NCBI GenBank assembly: GCA_030832095.1
Contig: JAURJT010000035.1
Location: forward strand, 93,501-157,500
Length of the DNA stretch: 64,000 bases
Direction of reading: 5' to 3'
Origin: Gammaproteobacteria bacterium
Lineage (GTDB): Bacteria > Pseudomonadota > Gammaproteobacteria > Burkholderiales > Burkholderiaceae_B
The notes under the pieces were generated by a model, which was not told where the DNA came from, did not search any database, and saw only the letters and a list, made by a program, of their open reading frames with translations. Position numbers and translations under genes: made by a program. Positions 38,803-49,100 of this stretch are shown one piece after another. Each line of letters begins with the position of its first letter. Position 1 is the stretch's first letter.

Positions 38803-39072
38803 CAAACCTTTTAGTATGCACCCAAACCATAGTTGTTCGCGACCAAAGCAAGGCATAGTTTTATAGGGCAAGTGACAGCAGCAAACAAATGCCAACGCAA
38901 TTGCAGCACAAGCACACACGACACTTAAAACAAGCTGCACACGCTTAAACAGTCACAGTGGATATGCGAGTAGCTGAGCCTACTGCGAGCAGCGTGTAGG
39001 GCTTGTAATGCACCGCTGCTGTTTCTGTGTTTTAAATCCCACATGACCACAACAAATTTCATAAATAGAAAT
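38803..39072. repeat. Non-coding element copy B
   Basis: Second copy of the 265-bp element, same orientation as copy A, between the small CxxC gene and a recombinase. The hairpin position is kept though its sequence differs: CAGT...CAG faces CTG...ACTG around AGTAG (about 38950-38986). The conserved 3' part AGCGTG-AGGGCTTGTAA and ATAGAAA end are retained. Confidence 0.75.
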
Positions 39073-39240
39073 GTAACGATTTAATACAAACCTTACATAT
39101 AGCACCCGTAGGCCTACTAACCAATTGAATTTAATAAGGAATTGCATTTGCCACAGTCAAGTCAGAAAAAGGTCGTCCAAAACAAAATAAGAAATTACGC
39201 TTATTCCATAGCCAAGCTTTGGTTAGGGAGAAAACGCAAA

Positions 39241-39816
39241 ATGAGCAAGCAAGCCAAAACACTTACAGCAGTTGAGTTGCGTCGCGTATTAGATTACGTG
39301 GCAACACGCAAACACGCAGCACGTAATCGTGCCGTTTTATTATTGATGTATTACGCGGGGCTGCGTGTGGGCGAAGCAGCCAGCTTACGGGTTCGTGATG
39401 TTGTTGATAACGAAGGACTTGTACGCAGCGAATTTCAATTACGTGCAGATCAAACAAAGGGGCGTCACGCACGTACAGTCTTTGTCAGCGAAAAGCTACG
39501 CAAGGAATTGACTGCTTACATAGCCATGACCAAATTTAACAGCAAAAATGACAAGCTGTTTTATTCGCAAAAGGCAGCCAGCGATGGCTTTACAGCTAAT
39601 ACGCTTACTCAGCACTTTCATTACATGTACAAACGAGCAGGAGTATTTGGTGCCAGCAGCCACTCCACACGTCGCACATTCATTACCAATCTTGCAGCAC
39701 AAGGCATCTCTGTGCGTGTATTGGCAAGTCTGGCAGGTCATCGTTCAATTGCAACTACACAAGCCTACATTGATGTAAACGATGACCAGAAACGCAAGGC
39801 TGTGGAATTGGTTTGA
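39241..39816 (+). CDS. Short tyrosine recombinase
   Basis: 191 residues, essentially only the catalytic domain. Arg is in YYAGLRVGEAASLR, HxxR in SHSTRRTFITNLAAQG, and LAGHRSIATTQAYID supplies His and the nucleophile Tyr. GGGAG lies about 10 bp before the ATG at 39241. It lacks the arm-binding and full core-binding domains of the island integrase and resembles small XerC-like or inversion-type recombinases. It immediately follows non-coding element B. Confidence 0.85.
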   Translation: MSKQAKTLTAVELRRVLDYVATRKHAARNRAVLLLMYYAGLRVGEAASLRVRDVVDNEGLVRSEFQLRADQTKGRHARTVFVSEKLRKELTAYIAMTKFNSKNDKLFYSQKAASDGFTANTLTQHFHYMYKRAGVFGASSHSTRRTFITNLAAQGISVRVLASLAGHRSIATTQAYIDVNDDQKRKAVELV

Positions 39817-39982
39817 TCAGATTGTTCTATTAGGTAGTATCTGCAACGAGCTAGTCAATATTGCTCATTCGCTTGCCACTGCCTTCCACTTTTTCTTGCA
39901 TTGGACTCAGTTCTACTAATATTGAAATACCTGTATTCCAAATCTGCCCACACCCATACATGTACGATGCAATTTCTGCAGG

Positions 39983-40014
39983 AAAAAATAGCCCATCCAA
40001 GATGGGCTATTTTC
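39983..40014. terminator. Bidirectional rho-independent terminator
   Basis: AAAATAGCCCATC, loop CAA, GATGGGCTATTTT: a 13-bp stem whose A/T ends supply a U-tract in either direction. It lies between the convergent recombinase and the 274-residue gene. Confidence 0.85.
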
Positions 40015-40027
40015 TCGCCATGTCTAA

Positions 40028-40852
40028 CTAGGCTGCTTTTGGAAAATCAATCGCAGGTGTTTCAAACGGAATTTGATTAGGCAAAATAACTTGCGCCTGC
40101 TCTAACAACTGCGTGCGTTTCAATAATTGCTTACGCTCCTCATCCATCATGGATTTCTTATCAAATGCTTTTTCAAAAATCACTTTCAGTGCCTTGTTGT
40201 GAATCTCGTCATTTGCAGGAACAAAATCTAACAAATTCATGTGCCCATTGCTATATTTGCAGGCAACATACACAACACAATCTGGGTTTCTTGAATCGCA
40301 AAATTGTGCATATTGTTTCTCGCTCAACTTAACGCTACCAAGTCGTTGCACCTCCTCACAAGCAATCAAGTAATAGCTTGCAAGAATGCGCTGATCATTC
40401 AAAACCACTGCTCGTGCATTAGCCAGTGCTTTCGCCTCTGTACTTTTGCTAAGCTGATCAATACCATTGCTACGCTTAATGAAGTCTGCCAAATCAGCTG
40501 CTTCAACACCTGCATCAATCGCTAGCTGCAGGGTTCGCTTGTAGGTAAACAGTGTTTTCTTATGTGCATCCAACAAGACCAGTCGCAACAACACGCCAAC
40601 AGGACCTGTTTTTGTTGTAGTGTTAATGTTGTGCTCATCACGCAACTGCTTGCGTACAGCACTGACCGCAGCCTCACAGTCAGCACGTTTCAGCACGCTT
40701 TGCACGTACTGCAAGATTTTTGCCAGCAGCGCATACAACTCGTCATGTGCACGATGCACAAACTGTGACTCGTACTGCTTGTACTCCGTGTGCAACACCT
40801 GTCCATTGCCAATTACATCAACATACTTTGCAACATTCGCTTTCTTAGCCAT
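40028..40852 (-). CDS. Island protein, unknown (274 aa)
   Basis: Starts MAKKANVAKYVDVIGNG; AAGGA is 7 bp before this ATG. No known motif; mostly helical by look, with Lys-rich ends and a FVPANDEIHNKALKVIF segment near residue 220. It is the last gene of a minus-strand cluster of three whose leaders share an AAAGGA plus A-rich spacer. I do not recognise the family; such clusters often serve replication or maintenance of integrative elements, but that is inference. Confidence 0.65.
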   Translation of the reverse strand: MAKKANVAKYVDVIGNGQVLHTEYKQYESQFVHRAHDELYALLAKILQYVQSVLKRADCEAAVSAVRKQLRDEHNINTTTKTGPVGVLLRLVLLDAHKKTLFTYKRTLQLAIDAGVEAADLADFIKRSNGIDQLSKSTEAKALANARAVVLNDQRILASYYLIACEEVQRLGSVKLSEKQYAQFCDSRNPDCVVYVACKYSNGHMNLLDFVPANDEIHNKALKVIFEKAFDKKSMMDEERKQLLKRTQLLEQAQVILPNQIPFETPAIDFPKAA

Positions 40853-40922
40853 TTTCATATCCTTTGTTTTGTTCACTACTGCTTTAAGTTTTTTCGTTCA
40901 ATACCGTTAACTAACCACCGTT

Positions 40923-41408
40923 CTAATCTGCTTCCGTCAGACACAACGTGCCAAAGCTCATTGCTTCTTTAACGTCTTGCAACATATCGCCCCAAACTTG
41001 GTCGCTAATTTCTGTGAGTTTTATTCTGTCATCGTCGTTCCAGCCCACCTCATGCATTTCAGGACTAACAATAAATTTTATGAACTCAACTTTTTCTAGC
41101 TTTGTGATTTCTGGTTCTGTAAAAACGATGAATTGGTAGCAGATATTCAACTCATTATCAAGAAACACATTACACAGCGCGGCTCCATAGAGCGCATTAT
41201 CTGCAAGCCACTCGTTCAACCGTGCAACCTGTTTTTCTGCATGCATTAGTTCATCGTGACACGACTCGTCAAACGCTGGCGTGATAATTAAATCGTTGAG
41301 GAACGACACTCGTCCACCATTATTACGGTGGTAGTGGTACAGACGCATTCGTAACAACTTCGCGTACTCTGCAAAAAACTGCTGGTACAAAGGTTGTTGG
41401 CCTTTCAT
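40923..41408 (-). CDS. Island protein, unknown (161 aa)
   Basis: Begins MKGQQPLYQQFFAEYAKLLRMRLYHYH; acidic C-terminus. AAAGGA stands 7-8 bp before the ATG. No recognised domain. The 16-bp palindrome at 41430 lies just upstream, in its leader. Middle gene of the minus-strand trio. Confidence 0.65.
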   Translation of the reverse strand: MKGQQPLYQQFFAEYAKLLRMRLYHYHRNNGGRVSFLNDLIITPAFDESCHDELMHAEKQVARLNEWLADNALYGAALCNVFLDNELNICYQFIVFTEPEITKLEKVEFIKFIVSPEMHEVGWNDDDRIKLTEISDQVWGDMLQDVKEAMSFGTLCLTEAD

Positions 41409-41429
41409 TTTTATTTCCTTTGTTTTGAT

Positions 41430-41445
41430 GGTTACTTAAGTAACC
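41430..41445. promoter_or_regulatory. 16-bp palindrome, copy 1
   Basis: GGTTACTTAAGTAACC, a perfect palindrome, 22 bp before the start codon of the 161-residue minus-strand gene. Identical to the copy at 43338; candidate operator. Confidence 0.6.
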
Positions 41446-41513
41446 GTAATTTTTAAAACAGTTTCCTAGGCAGTACTGCTGGCAACAATTGCAGCAGTAC
41501 TGCTCACTTTCAT

Positions 41514-41840
41514 TTAGGCTTTTACGTTTTCATAGCCCCCCATCTTTTCAAGCCATAACTCTGCCTGCTGCTGCAACTGCTCTGCGATTTCTTCACAGGC
41601 ACACTCAATGTTTGACAAATCGCCAAACTGGTAGCTAATGACCTCTTCAACATCTGTCTGTTGCTGATTAAAGAATTCGCCAACGATCAAATGCTCGTCT
41701 GCGTTATTACGTTCAAACAACACGGTCTCCCAAAGATGCTCGCGTAACGATTCTCCATATGCTGCTTTAATTGGCTGCATAGGAAACTGCACGAAGATCG
41801 TTGCTGTTGCATTGCTTGAGTTGAAGTTTTTTACAAACAT
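41514..41840 (-). CDS. Island protein, unknown (108 aa)
   Basis: Starts MFVKNFNSSNATATIFVQFP; AAAGGA 7 bp upstream. Acidic, Gln/Glu-rich C-terminus (ECACEEIAEQLQQQAELWL). Not recognised. First gene of the minus-strand trio, facing the tandem repeat array. Confidence 0.6.
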   Translation of the reverse strand: MFVKNFNSSNATATIFVQFPMQPIKAAYGESLREHLWETVLFERNNADEHLIVGEFFNQQQTDVEEVISYQFGDLSNIECACEEIAEQLQQQAELWLEKMGGYENVKA

Positions 41841-41934
41841 TTTTAAATCCTTTAAAAGTTAAGTTAGATGCTGTGCTTGCCGTGAAACTTGGCGTGCATT
41901 GCATAGGTATCACTGTAGTGTGTGCTGCGTTTTA

Positions 41935-42640
41935 TTGATATTGTTTGGAAATTCGTTGCGAATTAGTTGATAAAGAGATCTAGCACTACTTCAAGATGAC
42001 TATTCCTCTGTCGCAATGGTTGATACTGTATCTACAGCTACTGAGTTTTGATATTGGTTAACAATTGACTGCTAGTTATGTGATGACAACTCGTACCGCA
42101 CGGGTCTTGGTCTCACTACCTTTTATCTCAACCTTATTACTATATCCACAGCTATCAGCCGTTGATATTTGTTAGCTATTCGCTGCAACATAGATGATGC
42201 AAACAATTGCAATGAATCATTCTCTCTACCCTTTGCCTCACTCATCTCACTCTAGCTCTAGCTAGCACCCATGGGCATTGGCCAGTAAGTTGCTGCTACT
42301 TAGATGATGCAAGCAATTGCAGTGAATCAATATGGCTTGGCGTGTGCTCAAACGCATCACGGTATCCATAACTACCAGCCGTAGATATTGGTCAGTAATA
42401 CGTTGCGATTTATGTGTTGAACGAACAAAGAGAATGATTGATCTCGCCACTACCACCTATTTCGTATTACTCTATCTAGGTCTGTTGACCGTGACCATTG
42501 ACCAGCGATTCGCTGCAACTTACTTGATGAGACTGATATGGGAATTGAGAAACGTGTTAGAAGACGCTATCTGGCAACTCGTCCTGTACTTGGTACAGAC
42601 CAAAGACCAGCATCTCTGCTGATGCAGCAGCGCAGCCCCT
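41935..42640. repeat. Array of six to seven imperfect about 110-bp tandem repeats
   Basis: A core close to TTGATATTGGTTAGTAATTC, followed by GCTGCAA-TTA-ATGATG, recurs at 41935, 42048, 42162, 42273, 42382 and 42492: intervals 113, 114, 111, 109 and 110 bp. A seventh, shortened core (GACCAGCATCTCTGCTGATG) appears near 42605 and runs into the start of the next gene. The second half of each unit shares CTCACTACC and TAT-CACAGCTA-CAGCCG. The array fills the gap between divergent genes. Confidence 0.85.
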
Positions 42641-43347
42641 ACTACTGGTGGTGGGCGTATCTCAAAAGAAACTCTGATTACATTGACTGCTGTAATCGCG
42701 GAGGCGCAGGAAAGTTGGCCAGACTTTATAGAGACTTTGGCGACGTTCGCAGCGATGACTTCCGTGAGTGGTGGCTTGGCGACTATGAGCGTGGGCCCCG
42801 CTTGTTTGCTGAGAAGCCTTTTGACCTACGGCTCAAAGTGGTAACCATGAAGGACTTTTTCAATGAAGACTGGGCTGACAATGAGAACGTGGCACTTTTT
42901 GCTGCCAACATGACTATTGGAAGACGTAAACTACAACAGCTATTTGCCGCAGCCTTGGCTAGACACCATACAGGCAGACGAGGCAGAGTCGCTCTTGGCG
43001 ACGCCGCAAGCACAGCCATGTACTCGCTATACCGCAACGTCAGTCAACACAACCTACGATCAATGCTTGAGACCTACGACGCATGGCTTGAAAATACGGC
43101 CTTGCCCACGGCTCAACGTGTGCCACAGTGGGCAATTGGGGAGAGCATAAGGCTGGTTGCCAATGCCATGCCTAGACCAAGAGATACGGCAGCAGAAAGG
43201 ACGGCCAAACACAGCGTTATGAGCACGGCGGTAAATCGCTATGTCAAACAGGCCAAGGCCATTATTGCCAATGTGGCAGCTGGTGAATTCCCCAACAGTG
43301 TGTCATCCCGTGACACTGCTCCTGCAAGGAAACGGACGGTTACTTAA
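42622..43347 (+). CDS. Island protein with SPYYWWW motif, unknown
   Basis: 241 residues from the ATG at 42622, beginning MQQRSPYYWWWAYLKRNSDY; then CCNRGGAGKLARLYRDFGDV and REWWLGDYERGPRLFAE, and a basic C-terminus. An in-frame ATG at 42538 would add 28 residues, but that part lies in the last repeat unit of the array. Aromatic-rich N-terminus and basic tail would suit a nucleic-acid-binding protein; no family is recognised. It ends at a copy of the 16-bp palindrome. Confidence 0.65.
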   Translation: MQQRSPYYWWWAYLKRNSDYIDCCNRGGAGKLARLYRDFGDVRSDDFREWWLGDYERGPRLFAEKPFDLRLKVVTMKDFFNEDWADNENVALFAANMTIGRRKLQQLFAAALARHHTGRRGRVALGDAASTAMYSLYRNVSQHNLRSMLETYDAWLENTALPTAQRVPQWAIGESIRLVANAMPRPRDTAAERTAKHSVMSTAVNRYVKQAKAIIANVAAGEFPNSVSSRDTAPARKRTVT

Positions 43348-43353
43348 GTAACC
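43338..43353. promoter_or_regulatory. 16-bp palindrome, copy 2
   Basis: GGTTACTTAAGTAACC overlaps the end of the preceding gene and lies about 105 bp before hsdM. Candidate operator for the restriction-modification operon. Confidence 0.6.
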
Positions 43354-43458
43354 TTCAAATCGCGGGGTCAGGTACGCGAGATACGGTAAGATGATTTAAA
43401 CACGTGCATGTACGATATTGATTTTGTTGATAAAAATTACGAAAGGCACTGGAAATTT

Positions 43459-44997
43459 ATGCTGACAGGTGAATTGCGAAGCCAAGTTGATCGCGTGTGG
43501 GACAGCTTTTGGTCTGGTGGCATTGCAAACCCATTAGAAGTACTGGAGCAGATCACCTATCTATTGTTTTTACGCAGGCTGGATGAATTACAGACGCTTG
43601 AAGAAAACAAGAGTGCCAGACTAGGCAAACCCGTTGAACGACAAATATTTCCTGCTGGCACTGACACACGTGGCTGCACATACGAAAGTATGCGTTGGAG
43701 CAGACTAAAAAACGCTGCGCCACAAGACATGTTCAATACAGTTAATGATCATGCATTTCCATTTCTACGTGAGATTGGTGGTGATGGCAGCAATTACAGC
43801 AAGCAGATGGAAGGCGCTCGTTTTACGATCCCTACTCCTGCGCTACTGGCAAAAGTAGTTGACCTGCTTGATCAGATACCCATGCAGGACAGAGACACAA
43901 AAGGCGATCTATATGAATACATGCTGGGCAAGATCGCCAGTGCAGGGCAGAACGGACAGTTCCGTACCCCACGCCACATTATCAGTTTGATGGTGGCACT
44001 GACAGCGCCCACGCCCAAAGACACCATCTGTGATCCTGCCAGTGGCACCTGTGGATTTTTAGTTGGTGCTGGCGAATACTTACGTGAACACTACCCAGAG
44101 TTATTGGTAAATGCTGCCAGCAGTAAGCATTTCAACAACAACATGTTTTATGGCTATGACTTTGACACGACCATGCTGCGTATTGGCAGTATGAACATGT
44201 TGCTACATGGCGTTGACAATCCCAACATTACCTATAGAGACAGCTTGTCGCAAGACCATGCAATTGAAGAAGAAAAGTACAGTCTGATTCTTGCCAATCC
44301 ACCATTCGCTGGCAGCTTGGACTACGATGGAACTGCAAAAGACTTGCTGGCAGTTGTAAAGACCAAGAAAACAGAACTGCTATTTCTTGCCTTGTTTCTC
44401 AAGCTGCTCAAGCCAGGTGGTCGTGCTGCAGTGATCGTGCCAGATGGTGTGCTATTTGGTAGCAGCAAAGCGCACAAGCAACTGCGTGAGATGATTGTGG
44501 AACAGCAGAAACTGGATGCTGTTATTTCGCTGCCATCAGGTGTTTTCAAACCCTACGCTGGTGTCAGCACAGCAATATTGATTTTTACAAAGACAAACAG
44601 TGGTGGCACTGAAGATGTATGGTTTTATGACATGCACTCTGATGGTTGGAGTTTGGATGACAAACGACAACCACTACTTGATGACTGCAAACTGGGGGTC
44701 AGTCCAGCGGCTCTGTTAAACGCTGATGAACACGAAAAAAATAATTTACCAGACTTGCTTACAAGATGGCAGCAGCGTGATCACAGTGAGCAGACCAACG
44801 AACGCACAGAACAGAGCTTTACTGTGCCTCGAGCTGAACTAGCTGCGAATGGTTATGACCTGAGTTTGAACAGATACAAACAAGTTGTGCACGAACATGT
44901 TGAGCATGTGCCACCTAAACAGCTAATAGCTGAGCTAAAGCAGCTAGAGACAGAAATACAGACTGGACTTGCTGAACTTGAGGAGCTGCTTAAGTGA
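43459..44997 (+). CDS. hsdM: Type I DNA methyltransferase subunit HsdM
   Basis: 512 residues from ATG 43459 (MLTGELRSQVDRVWDSFWSGG, the usual HsdM start; 43408 is an open alternative adding 17 residues). SAM-binding DPASGTCGFLVGAGEYL is near residue 195, catalytic N-P-P-F in LILANPPFAGS near 280. N6-adenine methylation of the site chosen by HsdS. First gene of hsdM-hsdS-hsdR; hsdS starts within its last codons (GTGA overlap). Confidence 0.96.
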   Translation: MLTGELRSQVDRVWDSFWSGGIANPLEVLEQITYLLFLRRLDELQTLEENKSARLGKPVERQIFPAGTDTRGCTYESMRWSRLKNAAPQDMFNTVNDHAFPFLREIGGDGSNYSKQMEGARFTIPTPALLAKVVDLLDQIPMQDRDTKGDLYEYMLGKIASAGQNGQFRTPRHIISLMVALTAPTPKDTICDPASGTCGFLVGAGEYLREHYPELLVNAASSKHFNNNMFYGYDFDTTMLRIGSMNMLLHGVDNPNITYRDSLSQDHAIEEEKYSLILANPPFAGSLDYDGTAKDLLAVVKTKKTELLFLALFLKLLKPGGRAAVIVPDGVLFGSSKAHKQLREMIVEQQKLDAVISLPSGVFKPYAGVSTAILIFTKTNSGGTEDVWFYDMHSDGWSLDDKRQPLLDDCKLGVSPAALLNADEHEKNNLPDLLTRWQQRDHSEQTNERTEQSFTVPRAELAANGYDLSLNRYKQVVHEHVEHVPPKQLIAELKQLETEIQTGLAELEELLK

Positions 44998-46190
44998 CGT
45001 GGCCTACTGTAAAACTACAAGAAGTGTGCCAGTTGATAACAGATGGGGTTCACAACTCGCCAGAGTATTGTGATGCGGGCATACCAATGCTTGATTCAAA
45101 GCATATTGGTGAAAATTTTTTTATAGATGATACGAAACCTGAAAAGTTTATATCGCTTGCTACTGATGCGATACTGGCTGCTAGGTGTAAACCCAGTGTT
45201 AATGATGTTCTGATTAGCAGCAGAGGGTCTATTGGTAAAATTGCCATTGTTGGCGGCTCACAGAATTTTAATATTATGGGAAACATAATATTAGTTCGTG
45301 CGGCGAACAATATTTTACCAAGATTTTTAGCCTATACATTAAAAAACAAAGTAACCCATCTAGTTTCTATCGCAAATGGTGTCGCTCAAAAAGGGCTTTA
45401 TCTAAATCAAATTAGATCGCTACTTATCCCACTCCCATCACTCGCTGAGCAAAAACGCATTGCAGCGATACTGGACAAAGCTGAAGAGATTAAACGTAAA
45501 CGCGAACAAGCTATCGCCAAATTAGATGCGCTAGAAAATTCATTATTTTCTAATGCCTTTGCAGCAACAGATTATGAAAAAATTTCGATAAACGAAATGC
45601 TGAATCGAAATATTCTTTTATTACACAAAGATGGTAACCACGGCAGTCTTTATCCACGAAGCGACGAATTTGGTGACGAAGGCATCCCATTTTTAACTGC
45701 AAAATGCATTATGGATAACGGGCAAATTGATAACGAAAAAATAGAAAAATTAAACGAACAAACTGCCAATAAATTAAAGATTGGATGGATACTGTCTGGA
45801 GACGTTTTGTTAGCTCACAATGCTAGTGTAGGAAAAGTAGCACTTTATAGAGGAAAATTTAACAAAGCCCTAATTGGTACTTCGTTAACGGCCTTTAGGC
45901 CCAATCAAACGATTATTACATCACAATATCTTTATTCAGCATTACGCTCAAGTCAATTTCAATCAGACTTAATGAGAAACATGGGACAAACAACAAGGAA
46001 TCAAGTTCCTATAACTGCTCAGCGGGAATTACAACTTTGTATTCCACCCCTGCAACTTCAAATCAAGTATGCAGAGAAAGTAAAAAAAATAGATCACCAA
46101 CGAATTAAATTATTAACTTCTTCAAAAAAAATAAGCGCAACAATATCATCTTTGCAACAACAAGCCTTCACAACAGGATTTAATGCATGA
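44994..46190 (+). CDS. hsdS: Type I specificity subunit HsdS
   Basis: 398 residues, GTG start overlapping the hsdM stop. Two target-recognition domains (about residues 1-145 and 195-345) alternate with conserved helices: LAEQKRIAAILDKAEEIKRK in the middle and LQLQIKYAEKVKKIDHQRI at the end. TRD1 and TRD2 differ, so a bipartite asymmetric target is expected. hsdR follows with an ATGA overlap. Confidence 0.94.
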   Translation: MTWPTVKLQEVCQLITDGVHNSPEYCDAGIPMLDSKHIGENFFIDDTKPEKFISLATDAILAARCKPSVNDVLISSRGSIGKIAIVGGSQNFNIMGNIILVRAANNILPRFLAYTLKNKVTHLVSIANGVAQKGLYLNQIRSLLIPLPSLAEQKRIAAILDKAEEIKRKREQAIAKLDALENSLFSNAFAATDYEKISINEMLNRNILLLHKDGNHGSLYPRSDEFGDEGIPFLTAKCIMDNGQIDNEKIEKLNEQTANKLKIGWILSGDVLLAHNASVGKVALYRGKFNKALIGTSLTAFRPNQTIITSQYLYSALRSSQFQSDLMRNMGQTTRNQVPITAQRELQLCIPPLQLQIKYAEKVKKIDHQRIKLLTSSKKISATISSLQQQAFTTGFNA

Positions 46191-49100
46191 GTAACTTCAG
46201 CTTCCTGCAACAAGAATTCTTTGCCATACATGACAGCGCAAAGAAAGCAGAAAGCTATTTGACGACTGACGCACGTGCTGCCTGTTGGTACGCACGAATG
46301 ACACTTGAGCAGATTATTGATTGGATATACAGATACGACAAGAACTACAGCTGTTACGACACCAGCTTGGGTGCACGTGTACACGATCCCTGTTTTAAAT
46401 TAAACGCTGGTGAAGCAATCTTTACCAAAGCCACTTTAGTTATTGGAATTGGCAATAGAGCAGCACATGGTAAAGCTGCAAGAGCTACAGACGCTACGAC
46501 AGCAGTAACAGAGCTGTTCCATATTAGTTACTGGCTGGCGCATACATACAGCGAGAAAGCACGACCCAGCCCTGCCCTGCAATTCAATCTAGCCCTAGTA
46601 CCCAAAGCCACCCACCAAAGCGCAGTAACGCTAGAACAGCTGCGAGCGCACGAAACTGCGATTAAGCAGAAGGAAGCTGAAAACGCAGCACTAAAACAGC
46701 AGCTTGAAGGACTAGCTGCCACGCAACAAGAACTTGAAGCATTACGTGCTGAAGTTGCCAAAGCCAAGCAAGCGAACCAAGCACACGCAGATACACACGA
46801 CTACAACGAAGAACAGACACGCGACTACTTTATTGATCTGTTGCTGCAAGAAGCTGGCTGGACATTAGACAAGCCAGAAGATACTGAGTTTGAAGTAGTA
46901 GGCATGCCCAACAGCCAGAACAAAGGTTATGTTGATTATGTGTTGTGGGGTGACGATGGCAAGCCATTAGCTGTTGTTGAAGCTAAACGCTTTAAGCGTG
47001 ATCCACGTGTTGGGCAGCAGCAAGCCAAGCTATATGCTGATTGCTTGGAGCAGATGTACAAGCGCAGACCAGTAATTTATTACACCAACGGATACGAACA
47101 CTGGTTTTGGGATGACTTGGCAGCTGCACCACGCAGAGTACAAGGCTTTTATAAGAAAGATGAACTAGAGTTACTGATACAGCGACGAAATAGTCGCCAG
47201 TCATTAGCTACTGCCAAGATTAACGATCACATAGTTGAACGCAGCTATCAGCATCAGGCTATACGTTCTGTCACGGAAGCGGTTGAGAAACACAATCAGC
47301 GTCGCAGCTTGATTGTGATGGCTACAGGCTCTGGCAAGACCAGAACCGTGATTGCACTGACTGAACTACTGATGCGTTGTAATTGGGCAAAACGCATCCT
47401 GTTCCTAGCTGATCGTATCAGTCTGGTTAAACAAGCATCACGAGAATTTCTCAAGCATTTACCCAACGCAGGTATCGTGAACTTGCTGGATACGGCAGAT
47501 GGACAAGGGCGTGTTTATGTCAGCACATACCCAACCATGCTGAATTTGATCAACAACACAGACACAGCGACAAAACGATTTGGTATTGGGCACTTTGATC
47601 TTGTAATTATTGATGAAGCGCATCGCAGCATCTATGCCAAGTACGGTGCGATTTTTGATTACTTTGACAGCTACTTGGTGGGATTGACAGCTACGCCTAA
47701 AGACGAAGTTGATCACAACACCTACAACATGTTCCAGCTTGACGATGGTGTTCCAACTTATGCATACGCACTAGAGGATGCCATTGCTGACAATTACTTG
47801 GTACCACCCCAATCCGTAGCTGTTGACCTGAAGTTTCAGCGAGATGGTATTGACTACGACAAACTCAGCGAAGAAGAAAAAGAACAATGGGATGAGCTTG
47901 ATTGGGGCGAAGATGGTGCACCTGACAGCGTTGACCCTCCAGCACTGAATGCTTGGCTGTTTAACAAAGACACCGTAGACAAAGCACTTGAGTACTTGAT
48001 GACACAAGGCGAGCGTGTTGCAAGTGGTGACAGGCTGGGCAAGACCATCATCTTTGCCAAGAACCAATTACATGCAGACTTTATAGCTGAACGCTTTGAC
48101 ATCAATTACCCAGCAGAGAGCAAGGGTGGCTTTGCACGTGTGATCACATTCAAAGTAGGTTATGCACAGAGCCTGATAGATGAGTTTTCCGTTAAAGATA
48201 AAGCTCCACATATCGCCATCAGCGTAGACATGCTGGACACAGGCATTGACGTGCCTGAAGTTGTGAACTTGGTATTTTTCAAGATCGTTCGCAGCAAGAC
48301 CAAGTTTTGGCAAATGATTGGTAGAGGCACGAGACTGTGCAAAGACCTGTATGCACCTGGAGTTGATAAGAAGTTTTTCAAGATAATAGATTTCTGCCAA
48401 AACATTGAATACTTCAATCAACAAATACCAACCAGCAAAGGCAGCGTCAGCGAAAGCTTAGATACACGCCTGTTTAAAACACGATTGGATTTGGTCAATG
48501 TGTTAGACAGTCGCGTAGGCAATAAACGCACACAAGAAGAACACGCTGAAGAAAGCGATCTACGCAATGCCACAGCTGGTCAATTACACGCCATTGTTGC
48601 AGGCATGACCTTGGACAATATTATTGTTAGACCCAAACGTCAGTATGTAGAGAAATACGCAGACGCAACCAGCTGGCAAACTATCACTAGCCTAGACACA
48701 GCTGAGATTGCTGGCCAACTTGCTGGACTACCCACGCAGGTTCAGGACACAGAGGAAGAAGCCAAACGCTTTGACATGATGATCTTGCGCCTGCAGCTTT
48801 GTGTGCTGCAGGGCGATGAGGGATTTGAGAAGTATCAAAAAGTCGTTAAATCAATTGCAGCCCAATTGGAACTGCAAGACAGCATTCCAGCCATACGCAA
48901 TGAAATGGCACTGATACAGAGCTTGAATACTGAGGATTGGTGGCTAGACGTAACTGTGGGAATGTTGGAACAGGTACGCAAGCGATTGCGCCTGCTGATC
49001 AAGCTACTGGAAAAATCACAGCGACCCATTGTGTACACAGACTTTGATGATGCAATTACGGGTACCAACCCCATTGGCTTGCCCATTGCCACAGCTGGCT

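Noticed and set aside
36991..39072. Retron msr-msd RNA
   Set aside because: No reverse transcriptase gene is in the island.
41935..42640. CRISPR array
   Set aside because: Repeats are about 110 bp apart, imperfect over the whole unit, and no cas genes are present.
41935..42640. Integron attC array
   Set aside because: No integron integrase of the IntI type and no cassettes between the units; the units lack the attC R' and R'' boxes.
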